Positions 26,041-35,364 of a DNA stretch of 64,000 nucleotides are shown here, one piece after another (position 1 is the first letter of the stretch; every line of letters begins with the position of its first letter). The position numbers and the translations under genes were made by a program. The DNA lies in contig NZ_LGDW01000051.1 in NCBI RefSeq assembly GCF_001280005.1, forward strand, positions 33,985 through 97,984, given 5' to 3'. The stretch is from Streptomyces sp. NRRL WC-3618 (GTDB lineage Bacteria; Actinomycetota; Actinomycetes; Streptomycetales; Streptomycetaceae). The notes beneath the pieces were generated by a model. The model saw only the letters and a program-made list of their open reading frames with translations. It was not told the DNA's origin and did no database searches.

Positions 26041-27186
26041 ATGCCTGTTTCCGCTGAACCGACATCCGTCGACCCGCGTCACGAGCAGTCCGCGCACGCG
26101 AACGGCACGGAGGAACTGCGCCCGCACGCCGAGGACGCCTTCGCCGCCGAACTCGCGGCGCTGGCCGCGCAGGACGACCGCCCGCGCCCCGCCCGTTGGA
26201 AACTCTCGCCGTGGGCGGTGGCGACCTATCTGCAGGGCGGCACCCTGCCCGACGGCACCGTGATCACCCCGAAGTACGTGGGCCCGCGCCGCATCGTCGA
26301 GGTCGCCGTCACCACCCTCGCGACCGACCGTGCCCTGCTGCTGCTCGGCGTGCCCGGCACGGCGAAGACCTGGGTGTCCGAGCACCTGGCGGCGGCCGTC
26401 AGCGGAGACTCGACACTGCTGGTCCAGGGCACGGCCGGCACGCCGGAAGAGGCGATCCGGTACGGCTGGAACTACGCGCGGCTGCTCGCGCACGGTCCGA
26501 GCCGCGAGGCTCTCGTACCCAGCCCCGTCATGCGGGCGATGGCGGAGGGGATGACGGCCCGTATCGAGGAGCTGACCCGTATTCCGGCCGACGTACAGGA
26601 CACGCTGATCACGATCCTGTCGGAAAAGACGCTGCCGATACCGGAGTTGGGCCAGGAGGTGCAGGCGGTACGCGGGTTCAACGTGATCGCGACGGCCAAC
26701 GACCGCGACCGCGGGGTCAACGAGCTGTCCAGCGCCCTGCGTCGGCGCTTCAACACGGTTGTGCTGCCGCTGCCGGAGAGCGCCGACGCCGAGGTCGACA
26801 TCGTCTCGCGCCGGGTCGACCAGATCGGCCGCTCGCTCGACCTGCCGGCCGTACCGGACGGCGTCGACGAGATCCGACGGGTCGTGACCGTCTTCCGTGA
26901 ACTGCGCGACGGCATCACGTCGGACGGCCGGACCAAGCTGAAGTCGCCGAGCGGCACTCTGTCCACGGCCGAGGCGATCTCGGTCGTCACCAACGGCCTG
27001 GCCCTGGCGGCCCACTTCGGCGACGGCGTCCTGCGGGCCTCCGACGTCGCCGCCGGTCTCCTCGGCGCCGTCGTCCGCGATCCGGCGGCCGACCGGGTCG
27101 TGTGGCAGGAATACCTGGAGGCGGTGGTCCGCGAGCGGGACGGCTGGAAGGACTTCTACCGGGCGTGCCGAGAGGTGAGCGCATGA
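26041..27186 (+). CDS. MoxR-type AAA+ ATPase
   Basis: 381 residues from ATG 26041 (GGGGGA seven bases upstream). AAA+ motifs: Walker A GVPGTAKTW (about residue 100-108), the lid/arm region with Walker B replaced by the MoxR-like EKTLPIPELGQEV... after LITILSE, sensor 1 NVIATANDRDRGVNELSSALRRRFN with the arginine finger. The family forms hexamers that, with a VWA protein, act as chaperones or metal/cofactor insertases. This one heads the MoxR-DUF5682-VWA operon; YehL of E. coli is, from memory, the counterpart in a similar yehLMPQ locus. ATP-driven remodelling of an unknown client is the likely role. Confidence 0.94.
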   Translation: MPVSAEPTSVDPRHEQSAHANGTEELRPHAEDAFAAELAALAAQDDRPRPARWKLSPWAVATYLQGGTLPDGTVITPKYVGPRRIVEVAVTTLATDRALLLLGVPGTAKTWVSEHLAAAVSGDSTLLVQGTAGTPEEAIRYGWNYARLLAHGPSREALVPSPVMRAMAEGMTARIEELTRIPADVQDTLITILSEKTLPIPELGQEVQAVRGFNVIATANDRDRGVNELSSALRRRFNTVVLPLPESADAEVDIVSRRVDQIGRSLDLPAVPDGVDEIRRVVTVFRELRDGITSDGRTKLKSPSGTLSTAEAISVVTNGLALAAHFGDGVLRASDVAAGLLGAVVRDPAADRVVWQEYLEAVVRERDGWKDFYRACREVSA

Positions 27187-27321
27187 GCCGGGACGCGGGC
27201 GTGGGCGGACGGGGCGTGAGTACGGGATGTCGGTGGGGGGAGATTCGGTGCTCGTGCGGGTCGGTGCGGTGAGCGCGGCTGTTGGTGACGACGGCTCGAC
27301 GTGGCGCGGGAGGGAGACGGC

Positions 27322-29910
27322 GTGACGGACACGGAGGGTGGCACCGGGCCGCTGCTGCTCGGCGTGCGGCATCACGGGCCCGGGTCGGCGCGGGCGGTGC
27401 GGGCCGCGCTGTCGGCGGCGCGGCCGGCGGTCGTCCTGATCGAGGGGCCGCCCGAGGCCGACGCACTGGTCCCGCTGGCCGCCGACGAGGACATGCGGCC
27501 ACCGGTCGCCCTGCTGGCCCACGCCGTGGACGAACCCGGCCGCTCGGCGTTCTGGCCGCTGGCCGAGTTCTCCCCGGAGTGGGTGGCGATCCGCTGGGCC
27601 CTGGAACACGGGGTCCCCGCCCGTTTCATCGACCTCCCCGCCACGCACACGCTGGCATGGAAGAGCGAGGGGGACGGATCCGACGGCCGGGCCTCGGACA
27701 CGGACACGGATGCGGGCTCGGACACGGGTGCGAACGCGGAGGTCGATGTGCGGGTCGATCCGCTCGCCGTGCTCGCACACACCGGTGGCTACGACGATCC
27801 GGAACGTTGGTGGGAAGACGTCGTCGAGCACCGGGGGGCTGGGAGCGGGGACGTGTTCGCTCCTTTCGAGGTGCTCGAAGAGGCCATGGGTGCGCTGCGG
27901 GAGGCGTACGGGACCGGGGGCCATGACCGGGACCCGGTGCGGGAGGCGTACATGCGGCTCCAAGTGCGGGGCGCGCAGCGGGAGTTCGGGGACGCGGCGG
28001 TGGCCGTGGTGTGCGGCGCCTGGCATGTGCCCGCGCTGCGGCAGAGGGTCACCGTCGCCGCCGACCGGGCGCTGCTGAAGGGGCTGCCCAAGGTCAAGGT
28101 GGACGTGACCTGGGTGCCGTGGACGCATCGCAGGCTCGCGCGGGCCAGCGGATACGGGGCGGGCATCGACTCGCCCGGCTGGTACGGGCACCTGTTCGGA
28201 GCGCGGGACCGGCCGGTCGAGCGGTGGATGACCAAGGTGGCGGGGCTGTTGCGCGACGAGGACAGGATCGTCTCCTCGGCGCATGTCATCGAGGCGGTGC
28301 GGCTGGCGGAGACGCTCGCCGCGATGCGGGGCCGCCCGCTGCCGGGGCTGACCGAGACCACCGACGCCGTGCGGGCGGTGATGTGCGAGGGCTCGGACGT
28401 GCCGCTGGCCCTGGTGCACGACCGGCTCGTGGTCGGGGACGTGCTCGGGGAGGTCCCCGAGTCGGCGCCCGCAGTGCCGTTGCAGCGCGACCTGACGAGG
28501 ATCCAGCGTCGGCTGCGGCTCAAACCGGAGGCGCTGGAACGGGAGTTGGAGCTCGACCTGCGCAAGGAGACCGACGCCGCGCGCAGTCGGCTGCTGCACC
28601 GGCTGCGACTGCTCGGCGTCGGCTGGGGCGAGCGCGCGGCGTCGCGTGGCAGTACCGGTACGTTCCGGGAGACGTGGCGGCTGCGGTGGGAGCCCGAGCT
28701 GGCGGTACGGGTCGCGGAGGCCGGCGTGTGGGGGACGACGGTGCTGTCGGCGGCGACCGCCAGAGCGGAGGCCGACGCCGTCGGCGCGGGGTCACTGGCC
28801 GACGTGACGGCACTCGCCGAGCGCTGTCTGCTCGCCGAACTGTCCGAGGCGCTCCCCGTCGTGATGCGCGTCCTCGCCGACCGCGCGGCCCTGGACGCTG
28901 ACGTGGGCCACCTGGCCCAGGCCCTGCCGGCGCTGGTCCGGTCCCTGCGCTACGGCGACGTACGCGGCACGGACACCCGGGCGCTGGCCGAGGTCGCGGA
29001 GGGCCTGGCCGAACGCGTCTTCGTCGGCCTGCCCCCGGCCTGCGCGGCGCTCGACACGGACGCGGCGGAGGAGATGCGACGCCACGTGGACGCGGTCCAC
29101 GGGGCGGTGGGGCTTCTCAGCGAGACCGCGACCCCGGCGCGGGAGAGAGCTCCGGCGCCGGGAGGGTTTCCAGATGACACCGAGGCTGCGGCGGCCTCTA
29201 CGGGCGCGGTCACCGAGGGCGCCGCTACCGAGACGGTCGCGAGGCCCTCCGAGCTGGGGGAACCTGGTGAGTCCGGGGCGGTTTCCGGGGGTGGTTCTGG
29301 CGCCGCCCCTGCGAGCAGGGTTGTGGATGTCGCCGGGTCGGGACAGTACGGCGATCTGCGGCGGCGTTGGCACGTCGTGCTTCGGGGGTTGGCCGGGCGG
29401 GACAGTGTGGCCGGAGTGGTGCGGGGGCGGGCCGTGCGGCTGTTGCTGGACGACGGGGAGTTGGCGCAGGACGAGGCGGCGGTGCTCATGGGGCTCGTGC
29501 TGTCGCCGGGCACGGCGCCGGGGGACGCGGCCGCGTGGATCGAGGGGTTCGTCGGGGGCGGATCCGGGGCCGGGATGCTGCTCGTGCATGACACGCGGCT
29601 GCTCGGGCTGGTCGACGCCTGGCTGACCGGGGTGCCGGCGGAGGCGTTCACCGATGTGCTGCCCCTGCTGAGGCGCACCTTCTCGGCGTACGAGCCCGGG
29701 GTGCGCAGAACGCTGGGGGAACTGGTCCGGCGCGGGCCGGGGGAGCGTGGGAACACGGTGATCGGCGCCGCCGCTCTGCCGGGCTTCGCGCCCGAGCTCG
29801 ACACTCGGCGAGCGGATGCCGTGCTGGCGGTGGTGCGGCTGCTGCTGGGGCCGGCGGACGCGGGCGACGGGGGCGTCGATGACAGCAACCTTGTGGGGGT
29901 GGGGACATGA
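27322..29910 (+). CDS. DUF5682 family protein
   Basis: 862 residues from GTG 27322 (GGGAGGGAG upstream; an upstream GTG at 27301 is also in frame). The N-terminus LLLGVRHHGPGSARAVRAAL...PAVVLIEGPPEADALV resembles the TraB/ChaN/EreA-like superfamily, where HHGxGS and the Glu of IEGP are candidate metal or catalytic residues (my inference, from pattern). About 185 residues on, the segment DAAVAVVCGAWHVPAL repeats the typical C-terminal half of that fold. The remaining 600 residues are a long helical domain of unknown function. The VWA gene overlaps its stop by 4 bases, so the two are coupled. Part of the conserved MoxR-VWA-SWIM system. Confidence 0.87.
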   Translation: MTDTEGGTGPLLLGVRHHGPGSARAVRAALSAARPAVVLIEGPPEADALVPLAADEDMRPPVALLAHAVDEPGRSAFWPLAEFSPEWVAIRWALEHGVPARFIDLPATHTLAWKSEGDGSDGRASDTDTDAGSDTGANAEVDVRVDPLAVLAHTGGYDDPERWWEDVVEHRGAGSGDVFAPFEVLEEAMGALREAYGTGGHDRDPVREAYMRLQVRGAQREFGDAAVAVVCGAWHVPALRQRVTVAADRALLKGLPKVKVDVTWVPWTHRRLARASGYGAGIDSPGWYGHLFGARDRPVERWMTKVAGLLRDEDRIVSSAHVIEAVRLAETLAAMRGRPLPGLTETTDAVRAVMCEGSDVPLALVHDRLVVGDVLGEVPESAPAVPLQRDLTRIQRRLRLKPEALERELELDLRKETDAARSRLLHRLRLLGVGWGERAASRGSTGTFRETWRLRWEPELAVRVAEAGVWGTTVLSAATARAEADAVGAGSLADVTALAERCLLAELSEALPVVMRVLADRAALDADVGHLAQALPALVRSLRYGDVRGTDTRALAEVAEGLAERVFVGLPPACAALDTDAAEEMRRHVDAVHGAVGLLSETATPARERAPAPGGFPDDTEAAAASTGAVTEGAATETVARPSELGEPGESGAVSGGGSGAAPASRVVDVAGSGQYGDLRRRWHVVLRGLAGRDSVAGVVRGRAVRLLLDDGELAQDEAAVLMGLVLSPGTAPGDAAAWIEGFVGGGSGAGMLLVHDTRLLGLVDAWLTGVPAEAFTDVLPLLRRTFSAYEPGVRRTLGELVRRGPGERGNTVIGAAALPGFAPELDTRRADAVLAVVRLLLGPADAGDGGVDDSNLVGVGT

Positions 29911-31094
29911 CAACGGCGACTGAGACGGCGGATCCGGCACAGGAGCGGTTGCGGCGATGGCGGCTCGTGCTCGGAGGCGACGCCGCGGACGGCACCGGAT
30001 GCGCGCTCTCCAAGCAGGACGCCGCGATGGACGGGGCGCTCGCCGCGCTCTACGGGAGGGGCGACGGGGGCAAGGACCGGGCGGGGCGGGACCGTTCGGC
30101 CGGGCTCGGAGCGTCCGCGCCGTCGGTCGCGAGATGGCTCGGCGACATCCGGACGTACTTCCCCTCGTCCGTCGTCCAGGTCATGCAGCGGGACGCCATC
30201 GACCGGCTCGGACTGTCCGCGCTCCTCCTGGAGCCCGAGATGCTGGAAGCGGTCGAGGCTGACGTCCACCTCGTCGGCACGCTCCTCTCTCTCAACAAGG
30301 CGATGCCGGAGACGACGAAGGAGACGGCGAGAGCGGTCGTACGCAAGGTCGTTGAGGACCTCGAGAAGCGGCTTGCCACGCGGACCCGGGCCACGCTCAC
30401 CGGGGCGCTGGACCGCAGTGCCCGTATCAGCAGGCCGCGTCATCAGGACATCGACTGGAACCGCACGATCGCGGCCAACCTCAAGCACTACCTCCCCGAG
30501 TACCGCACGATCGTGCCGGAGCGGCTCATCGGGTACGGGCGCGCGTCGCAGTCGGTGAAGAAGGAGGTCATCCTCTGCATCGACCAGTCCGGTTCGATGG
30601 CGGCGTCGGTGGTCTACGCGTCGGTGTTCGGCGCGGTGCTCGCCTCCATGCGGTCCATCAACACCCGGCTCGTCGTCTTCGACACGGCTGTCGTCGACCT
30701 CACCGACCAGCTCGACGACCCGGTCGACGTGCTGTTCGGTACGCAGCTCGGCGGCGGGACGGACATCAACAGGGCGCTGGCGTACTGCCAGTCGCAGATC
30801 ACCCGACCGGCCGACACGGTGGTCGTCCTCATCAGCGACCTCTACGAAGGGGGCATCCGGAACGAGATGCTGAAGCGGGTCGCGGCGATGAAGGCGTCGG
30901 GCGTGCAGTTCGTGACGCTGCTCGCGCTGTCCGACGAGGGGGCTCCCGCCTACGACCGTGAGCACGCGGCGGCACTGGCCGCGCTGGACGCACCGGCGTT
31001 CGCCTGCACACCCGACCTCTTCCCGGAGGTGATGGCGGCGGCGATAGAGAAGCGCCCGCTGCCGATACCGGACACGGAGAGCCCGGTGCGGTAG
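29907..31094 (+). CDS. VWA-domain protein (CoxE-like), partner of the MoxR ATPase
   Basis: 395 residues, ATG overlapping the DUF5682 stop (ATGA). After an N-terminal helical region, the von Willebrand A domain starts at KKEVILCIDQSGSMAASVVYASVFGAVL, with the MIDAS motif D-x-S-G-S and the later GGGTDINRAL (Thr) and LISDLYEGG (Asp) that complete metal binding. VWA proteins of this class bind MoxR-type hexamers and recruit clients to be remodelled (as in CbbQ-CbbO or NorQ-NorD). E. coli YehP is, from memory, the closest named relative. It is the last gene of the plus-strand operon. Confidence 0.94.
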   Translation: MTTATETADPAQERLRRWRLVLGGDAADGTGCALSKQDAAMDGALAALYGRGDGGKDRAGRDRSAGLGASAPSVARWLGDIRTYFPSSVVQVMQRDAIDRLGLSALLLEPEMLEAVEADVHLVGTLLSLNKAMPETTKETARAVVRKVVEDLEKRLATRTRATLTGALDRSARISRPRHQDIDWNRTIAANLKHYLPEYRTIVPERLIGYGRASQSVKKEVILCIDQSGSMAASVVYASVFGAVLASMRSINTRLVVFDTAVVDLTDQLDDPVDVLFGTQLGGGTDINRALAYCQSQITRPADTVVVLISDLYEGGIRNEMLKRVAAMKASGVQFVTLLALSDEGAPAYDREHAAALAALDAPAFACTPDLFPEVMAAAIEKRPLPIPDTESPVR

Positions 31095-31208
31095 GGCGGC
31101 CCGGTCGTCGGCCCGGGCCCGCGGCCCTGACATCTGTCAGGACCGCGGGCGAGCCGATCCTCCTACCGTTCGAGGTGTCACAGCGCTTCGGGGGAAGAGG
31201 GCAAGAAC

Positions 31209-32150
31209 ATGGCGGGACGCACCGGTACCCAGGCAGGGCGGGGCACGGCCGTGGGCGTACTGCTGCTGTGTCTGGCGGCGCCCGTGCTGTCGGCCTGCAC
31301 GGCCGCGCCACCGAGCACGTCCCCCGAGACCACCACCCCTGAGCCGACCGTTGCCGCCCGTGGACTCACGCCCACCGATCGGCAGACCCTGGCCAAGGCC
31401 GAGGCGCTCCTGACGCGGGACTGCATGGTGAAGCGGGGATTCTCCTTCCACGTCACCGACGACCTGCCGGACGGGATCGACCGCCTCTTCCCGTACGTCG
31501 TCGATGACTTGAGCTGGGCGGCCGAGCACGGCTACGGCAGCGACATCCAGCGGAAACGGGACACCCTCGCCGCGAACGACCCGAACCAGCTCTACTTCCA
31601 AAGTCTTTCCGCGACGCGCAGGGAGGCCGCCATCGACGCGCTGAACGGCCCGGAGGCGAGGGGTCTGGAAGCGCGGGTTCCCGGCATGGGCACGGTCCAG
31701 CACAGCGATCAGGGGTGCGAGTCCGAGGCACAACGGTCCCTCTACTCCGACCTGCCCAAGTGGTACAGCGCGTGGAAGGTGACGGACGCTCTCAAGCGTT
31801 CCGTCCCGTCCGCGGTCGCACAGGACAAGCGCTTCACGGCGGCGGTCTCCCAGTGGTCGGCCTGCATGCGGGCCAAGGGACACCCGTACAGCTCCCCCTT
31901 GGAAACACGTCAGCGGTTTGTGCGGCCAGCGGGCGCGCCCGGCTCGGGCGAGTCACGCGCCGCCGAGATCGCGACCGCGAAGGCGGAGGCCCGCTGCGCG
32001 TTGACCTCGGGCCTCGCGAAGACGGCGCGCACGCTCGCGCTCGCCGAACAGGCGAAGACCGAATCCGACCATTCCACCGAGTTCACCAACAGGAAGACGC
32101 TGGAGTCCGGGGCGCTGGACCGCGCCCGGGACATCGTCAAGTCCGGCTGA
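31209..32150 (+). CDS. Lipoprotein of unknown function
   Basis: 313 residues. The lipobox VLSAC (Cys about residue 30) follows an n-region with Arg and a hydrophobic h-region (AVGVLLLCLAAPV), so it is a diacylglyceryl-anchored lipoprotein. The Thr/Pro/Ser-rich linker is followed by a mostly helical domain with conserved-looking cysteines (DCMVKRG, QGCESEA, SACMRAKG, ARCALT), and a set of lysine/glutamate-rich helices at the end. Streptomycete family members have no assigned function. A small secreted protein follows 25 bases downstream, so the two may be co-transcribed. Confidence 0.8.
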   Translation: MAGRTGTQAGRGTAVGVLLLCLAAPVLSACTAAPPSTSPETTTPEPTVAARGLTPTDRQTLAKAEALLTRDCMVKRGFSFHVTDDLPDGIDRLFPYVVDDLSWAAEHGYGSDIQRKRDTLAANDPNQLYFQSLSATRREAAIDALNGPEARGLEARVPGMGTVQHSDQGCESEAQRSLYSDLPKWYSAWKVTDALKRSVPSAVAQDKRFTAAVSQWSACMRAKGHPYSSPLETRQRFVRPAGAPGSGESRAAEIATAKAEARCALTSGLAKTARTLALAEQAKTESDHSTEFTNRKTLESGALDRARDIVKSG

Positions 32151-32175
32151 CTCCCCGCCTGAAAGGTATGTGGAA

Positions 32176-32652
32176 ATGAAGAAACTGACTCTGCTCGCCA
32201 CCAGTGCCGCGATGCTCTTCGCGACATGCGGCCCGGTCGTCGCCGCGCAGGCCGCGGACGGACAGGCCGCCGCGCCGCGCGCGACCCGCGCCGCCGCGGA
32301 CGGCAGGCTGCACGCATGGGCGGACCCCTACCAGCGGGGCGCCCACTGCTCCTGGTCGGGCAACAAGCGTGACTGGGACTACGGCGACGACGGTGTGACG
32401 GGCAACTGCCGGCCGATGCGCAATCTCGCCTCCTCGCTGGAGAACCGCGGGTTCGCGGGCGGCTACGACGATGTCGACCTGTACTACAACCAGGACCAGA
32501 GTGGGGTGTACGCCTGTCTCGGCCGCGGTGACGCGTGGCAGGACCTGTCGCACGGGGACTACATCTTCAACTTCGGCCTGTGGTGGTGGGCGGGGAAGAA
32601 CGAGTCGGTCAACGACAACATCTCCTCGCACTCCTGGACCGACAGCTGCTGA
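32176..32652 (+). CDS. Secreted peptidase-inhibitor-like protein (I36-like)
   Basis: 158 residues from ATG 32176 (GAAAGG nine bases upstream). A clear signal peptide (MKKLTLLATSAAMLFATCGPVVAAQA) precedes a small beta-rich domain with four or more cysteines: GAHCSWSGN, VTGNCRPMRNLASSLENRGF, YDDVDLYYNQDQSGVYACLGRGDAW. This resembles the MEROPS I36 streptomycete metalloproteinase-inhibitor (SMI)-like family and the related calycin-like secreted proteins. Whether it inhibits any protease is untested here. It follows the lipoprotein gene by 25 bases. Confidence 0.75.
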   Translation: MKKLTLLATSAAMLFATCGPVVAAQAADGQAAAPRATRAAADGRLHAWADPYQRGAHCSWSGNKRDWDYGDDGVTGNCRPMRNLASSLENRGFAGGYDDVDLYYNQDQSGVYACLGRGDAWQDLSHGDYIFNFGLWWWAGKNESVNDNISSHSWTDSC

Positions 32653-33091
32653 CCGGTTGATGTCCGCCGTGCCGGGAGCGGGGGCCCGGCACGGTCCCGC
32701 GGTGGACGCCCCGCGACCCACCGACAAGCACACCGAGCCGTACATCGCGTCCCCGTGAACGAGCTGTGCGCACGCGGGCCGGGTGGCACCCAACGCAGCG
32801 GGGGCCGCCCGGCCCGTGCCCGTGCCCGTCAACAGCTGTGCCGAGGGCCTCACCAAGCAGATTCCAGCCTGGTGAGGCCGTTTAAACTTGCAATCTGTGA
32901 CCGTAATCACCGCCCAGTTGTGATTCCTGATTTAGGGACCTGCGGGGTGCGGCGATAACCTGCGGGACGGACATGCCGCGCATTCGGACATCGTGTGCGC
33001 CACCCTTGTGACTCGGCGGACGTCACGTTGCCCTTCGCGGCACGCCCACGCAGACAACGAACCGCGAGATCACTGATAGGGACGGACGCGC
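32653..33091. other. Intergenic region upstream of sucC
   Basis: 439 bases. A terminator hairpin sits at 32846-32879. The region from 32880 to 33000 is AT-richer and should hold the sucCD promoter. No credible coding frame. Confidence 0.5.
32846..32879 (+). terminator. Terminator hairpin after the I36-like gene
   Basis: GGCCTCACCA and TGGTGAGGCC form a 10-bp stem with a 14-base loop, followed by GTTTAAACTT (plus-strand T-tract). Confidence 0.8.
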
Positions 33092-34270
33092 GTGGACCTG
33101 TTCGAGTACCAGGCGAGGGACCTCTTCGCCAAGCACGGTGTACCGGTGCTGGCCGGTGAAGTCATCGACACGCCTGAGGCGGCCCGCGCGGCAACTGAGC
33201 GTCTTGGCGGCAAGTCCGTCATCAAGGCGCAGGTGAAGGTCGGTGGGCGTGGAAAGGCCGGCGGCGTCAAGCTCGCCGCCACCCCGGACGAGGCCGTCGC
33301 CCGTGCGACGGACATCCTCGGCATGGACATCAAGGGCCACACGGTCCACAAGGTGATGATCGCCGAGACCGCGCCCGAGATCGTCGAGGAGTACTACGTC
33401 TCGTACCTCCTCGACCGCACCAACCGCACCTTCCTCGCCATGGCGTCCGTTCAGGGTGGCGTGGAGATCGAGGTCGTCGCGGAGGAGAACCCCGAGGCCC
33501 TCGCGAAGGTCCCGGTCGACGCCAACGAAGGCGTGAGCATCGAGAAGGCCCGTGAGATCGTCGCGCAGGCGAAGTTCCCGGCCGAGGTCGCGGAGCAGGT
33601 CGCCGAGATCCTCGTGACCCTGTGGGACACCTTCATCAAGGAGGACGCCCTCCTCGTCGAGGTCAACCCCCTCGCGAAGGTCGCCTCCGGCAAGGTCATC
33701 GCCCTCGACGGCAAGGTGTCCCTCGACGAGAACGCCGAGTTCCGCCAGCCGGAGCACGAGGCGCTCGAGGACAAGGACGCGGCCAACCCGCTCGAGGCCG
33801 CCGCGAAGGCCAAGAACCTCAACTACGTCAAGCTCGACGGTGAGGTCGGCATCATCGGCAACGGCGCGGGTCTCGTCATGAGCACCCTCGACGTCGTCGC
33901 GTACGCCGGTGAGGCGCACGGTGGGGTCAAGCCCGCCAACTTCCTCGACATCGGTGGTGGCGCCTCCGCCGCCGTCATGGCGAACGGCCTGGAGATCATC
34001 CTCGGCGACCCGGACGTGAAGTCCGTCTTCGTCAACGTCTTCGGTGGCATCACCGCGTGCGACGAGGTCGCCAACGGCATCGTGCAGGCACTGCAGCTGC
34101 TCGCGGACAAGGGCGAGGAAGTCACCAAGCCCCTCGTCGTCCGCCTCGACGGCAACAACGCCGAGCTGGGTCGCAAGATCCTCTCCGACGCCAACCACCC
34201 GCTGGTCCAGCGCGTGGACACCATGGACGGCGCGGCCGACAAGGCCGCCGAGCTCGCGGCTGCGAAGTAA
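33092..34270 (+). CDS. sucC: Succinyl-CoA synthetase (ADP-forming) beta subunit
   Basis: 392 residues, GTG start at 33092, [20 protein letters not shown] (the typical N-terminus). The ATP-grasp half carries [12 protein letters not shown] and the metal/ATP site E and D residues ([18 protein letters not shown]), and the C-terminal CoA-ligase domain includes [10 protein letters not shown] and VFVNVFGGI. It catalyses the nucleotide-linked step of the TCA cycle with SucD. sucD starts 21 bases after its stop, forming a sucCD operon. Confidence 0.98.
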   Translation: MDLFEYQARDLFAKHGVPVLAGEVIDTPEAARAATERLGGKSVIKAQVKVGGRGKAGGVKLAATPDEAVARATDILGMDIKGHTVHKVMIAETAPEIVEEYYVSYLLDRTNRTFLAMASVQGGVEIEVVAEENPEALAKVPVDANEGVSIEKAREIVAQAKFPAEVAEQVAEILVTLWDTFIKEDALLVEVNPLAKVASGKVIALDGKVSLDENAEFRQPEHEALEDKDAANPLEAAAKAKNLNYVKLDGEVGIIGNGAGLVMSTLDVVAYAGEAHGGVKPANFLDIGGGASAAVMANGLEIILGDPDVKSVFVNVFGGITACDEVANGIVQALQLLADKGEEVTKPLVVRLDGNNAELGRKILSDANHPLVQRVDTMDGAADKAAELAAAK

Positions 34271-34291
34271 GGGACGAGGGACTAAACAGCC

Positions 34292-35176
34292 ATGGCTATT
34301 TTCCTCAACAAAGACTCCAAGATCATCGTCCAGGGCATGACCGGTGCCACCGGCATGAAGCACACCAAGCTCATGCTGGCCGACGGGTCGAACATCGTCG
34401 GTGGCGTGAACCCGCGCAAGGCGGGCACGTCGGTCGACTTCGACGGCACCGAGATCCCGGTCTTCGGCTCGGTCGCCGAGGCGATCGAGAAGACGGGCGC
34501 GAACGTATCGGTCCTCTTCGTACCGCCGGCCTTCGCGAAGGCCGCCGTGGTCGAGGCGATCGACGCGGAGATCCCCCTCGCGGTCGTCATCACCGAGGGC
34601 ATCGCCGTCCACGACTCGGCCGCGTTCTACGCGTACGCCGTGGCGCAGGGCAACAAGACCCGGATCATCGGCCCGAACTGCCCCGGTCTGATTACGCCGG
34701 GCCAGTCGAACGCCGGCATCATCCCGGGCGACATCACGAAGCCGGGCCGTATCGGTCTGGTCTCGAAGTCGGGCACGCTGACGTACCAGATGATGTACGA
34801 GCTGCGGGACATCGGCTTCTCGTCGGCCGTCGGTATCGGTGGCGACCCGGTCATCGGTACGACGCACATCGACGCGCTGGCCGCGTTCGAGGCGGACCCC
34901 GACACCGAGCTGATCGTCATGATCGGTGAGATCGGTGGGGACGCGGAGGAGCGTGCCGCGGACTTCATCGCGAAGAACGTGACGAAGCCGGTCGTCGGTT
35001 ACGTCGCGGGCTTCACCGCGCCCGAGGGCAAGACGATGGGGCACGCCGGCGCCATCGTCTCCGGTTCCTCCGGTACGGCTGCCGCGAAGAAGGAGGCCCT
35101 CGAGGCCGCCGGTGTGAAGGTCGGCAAGACGCCGACCGAGACGGCGAAGCTGGCGCGGGAGATCCTCGCCGGCTGA
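34292..35176 (+). CDS. sucD: Succinyl-CoA synthetase alpha subunit
   Basis: 294 residues. The CoA-binding Rossmann fold is seen at [15 protein letters not shown], the ligase site at [13 protein letters not shown] and SKSGTLTYQ, and the phosphohistidine at His251 in [12 protein letters not shown]. Together with SucC it interconverts succinyl-CoA and succinate with GDP/ADP phosphorylation. It follows sucC by 21 bases and ends at a strong terminator hairpin. Confidence 0.98.
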   Translation: MAIFLNKDSKIIVQGMTGATGMKHTKLMLADGSNIVGGVNPRKAGTSVDFDGTEIPVFGSVAEAIEKTGANVSVLFVPPAFAKAAVVEAIDAEIPLAVVITEGIAVHDSAAFYAYAVAQGNKTRIIGPNCPGLITPGQSNAGIIPGDITKPGRIGLVSKSGTLTYQMMYELRDIGFSSAVGIGGDPVIGTTHIDALAAFEADPDTELIVMIGEIGGDAEERAADFIAKNVTKPVVGYVAGFTAPEGKTMGHAGAIVSGSSGTAAAKKEALEAAGVKVGKTPTETAKLAREILAG

Positions 35177-35195
35177 GTCGGTCAGCTGAACCTTG

Positions 35196-35227
35196 GTGGG
35201 CCCGTTCCCCTTCTGGGGCGGGCCCAC
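35196..35227 (+). terminator. sucCD terminator
   Basis: GTGGGCCCG and CGGGCCCAC pair, with inner CCCC/GGGG, in a long near-perfect stem located 19 bases after the sucD stop. Confidence 0.8.
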
Positions 35228-35304
35228 TGGCGTTGGTGCGGGTGCCGTGGGACTGCCGGTACCCGGAGCTGATGGCTGTGCCCACCCGTTCCGCCCCAGC
35301 GGAA

Positions 35305-35346
35305 CGACTGCCCACAGCCGGGGCAGGCGACTGCCCACAGCCGGGG
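35305..35346. repeat. 19-bp direct repeat
   Basis: CGACTGCCCACAGCCGGGG occurs twice, at 35305-35323 and 35328-35346, in the gap between the sucCD terminator and the convergent HTH gene. Confidence 0.85.
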
Positions 35347-35364
35347 GCGCGCGCCCGGCTCACC

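Noticed and set aside
26038-27190. Reading the MoxR-VWA genes as a nitric-oxide reductase or RuBisCO activase operon
   Set aside because: No NorB/C, CbbL/S or other cognate target gene is nearby; only the general MoxR-VWA class can be claimed.
33023-35338. 771-residue minus-strand ORF over sucCD
   Set aside because: Shadow of sucC and sucD; Asp/Arg/Val/Leu-rich, no recognisable domain.
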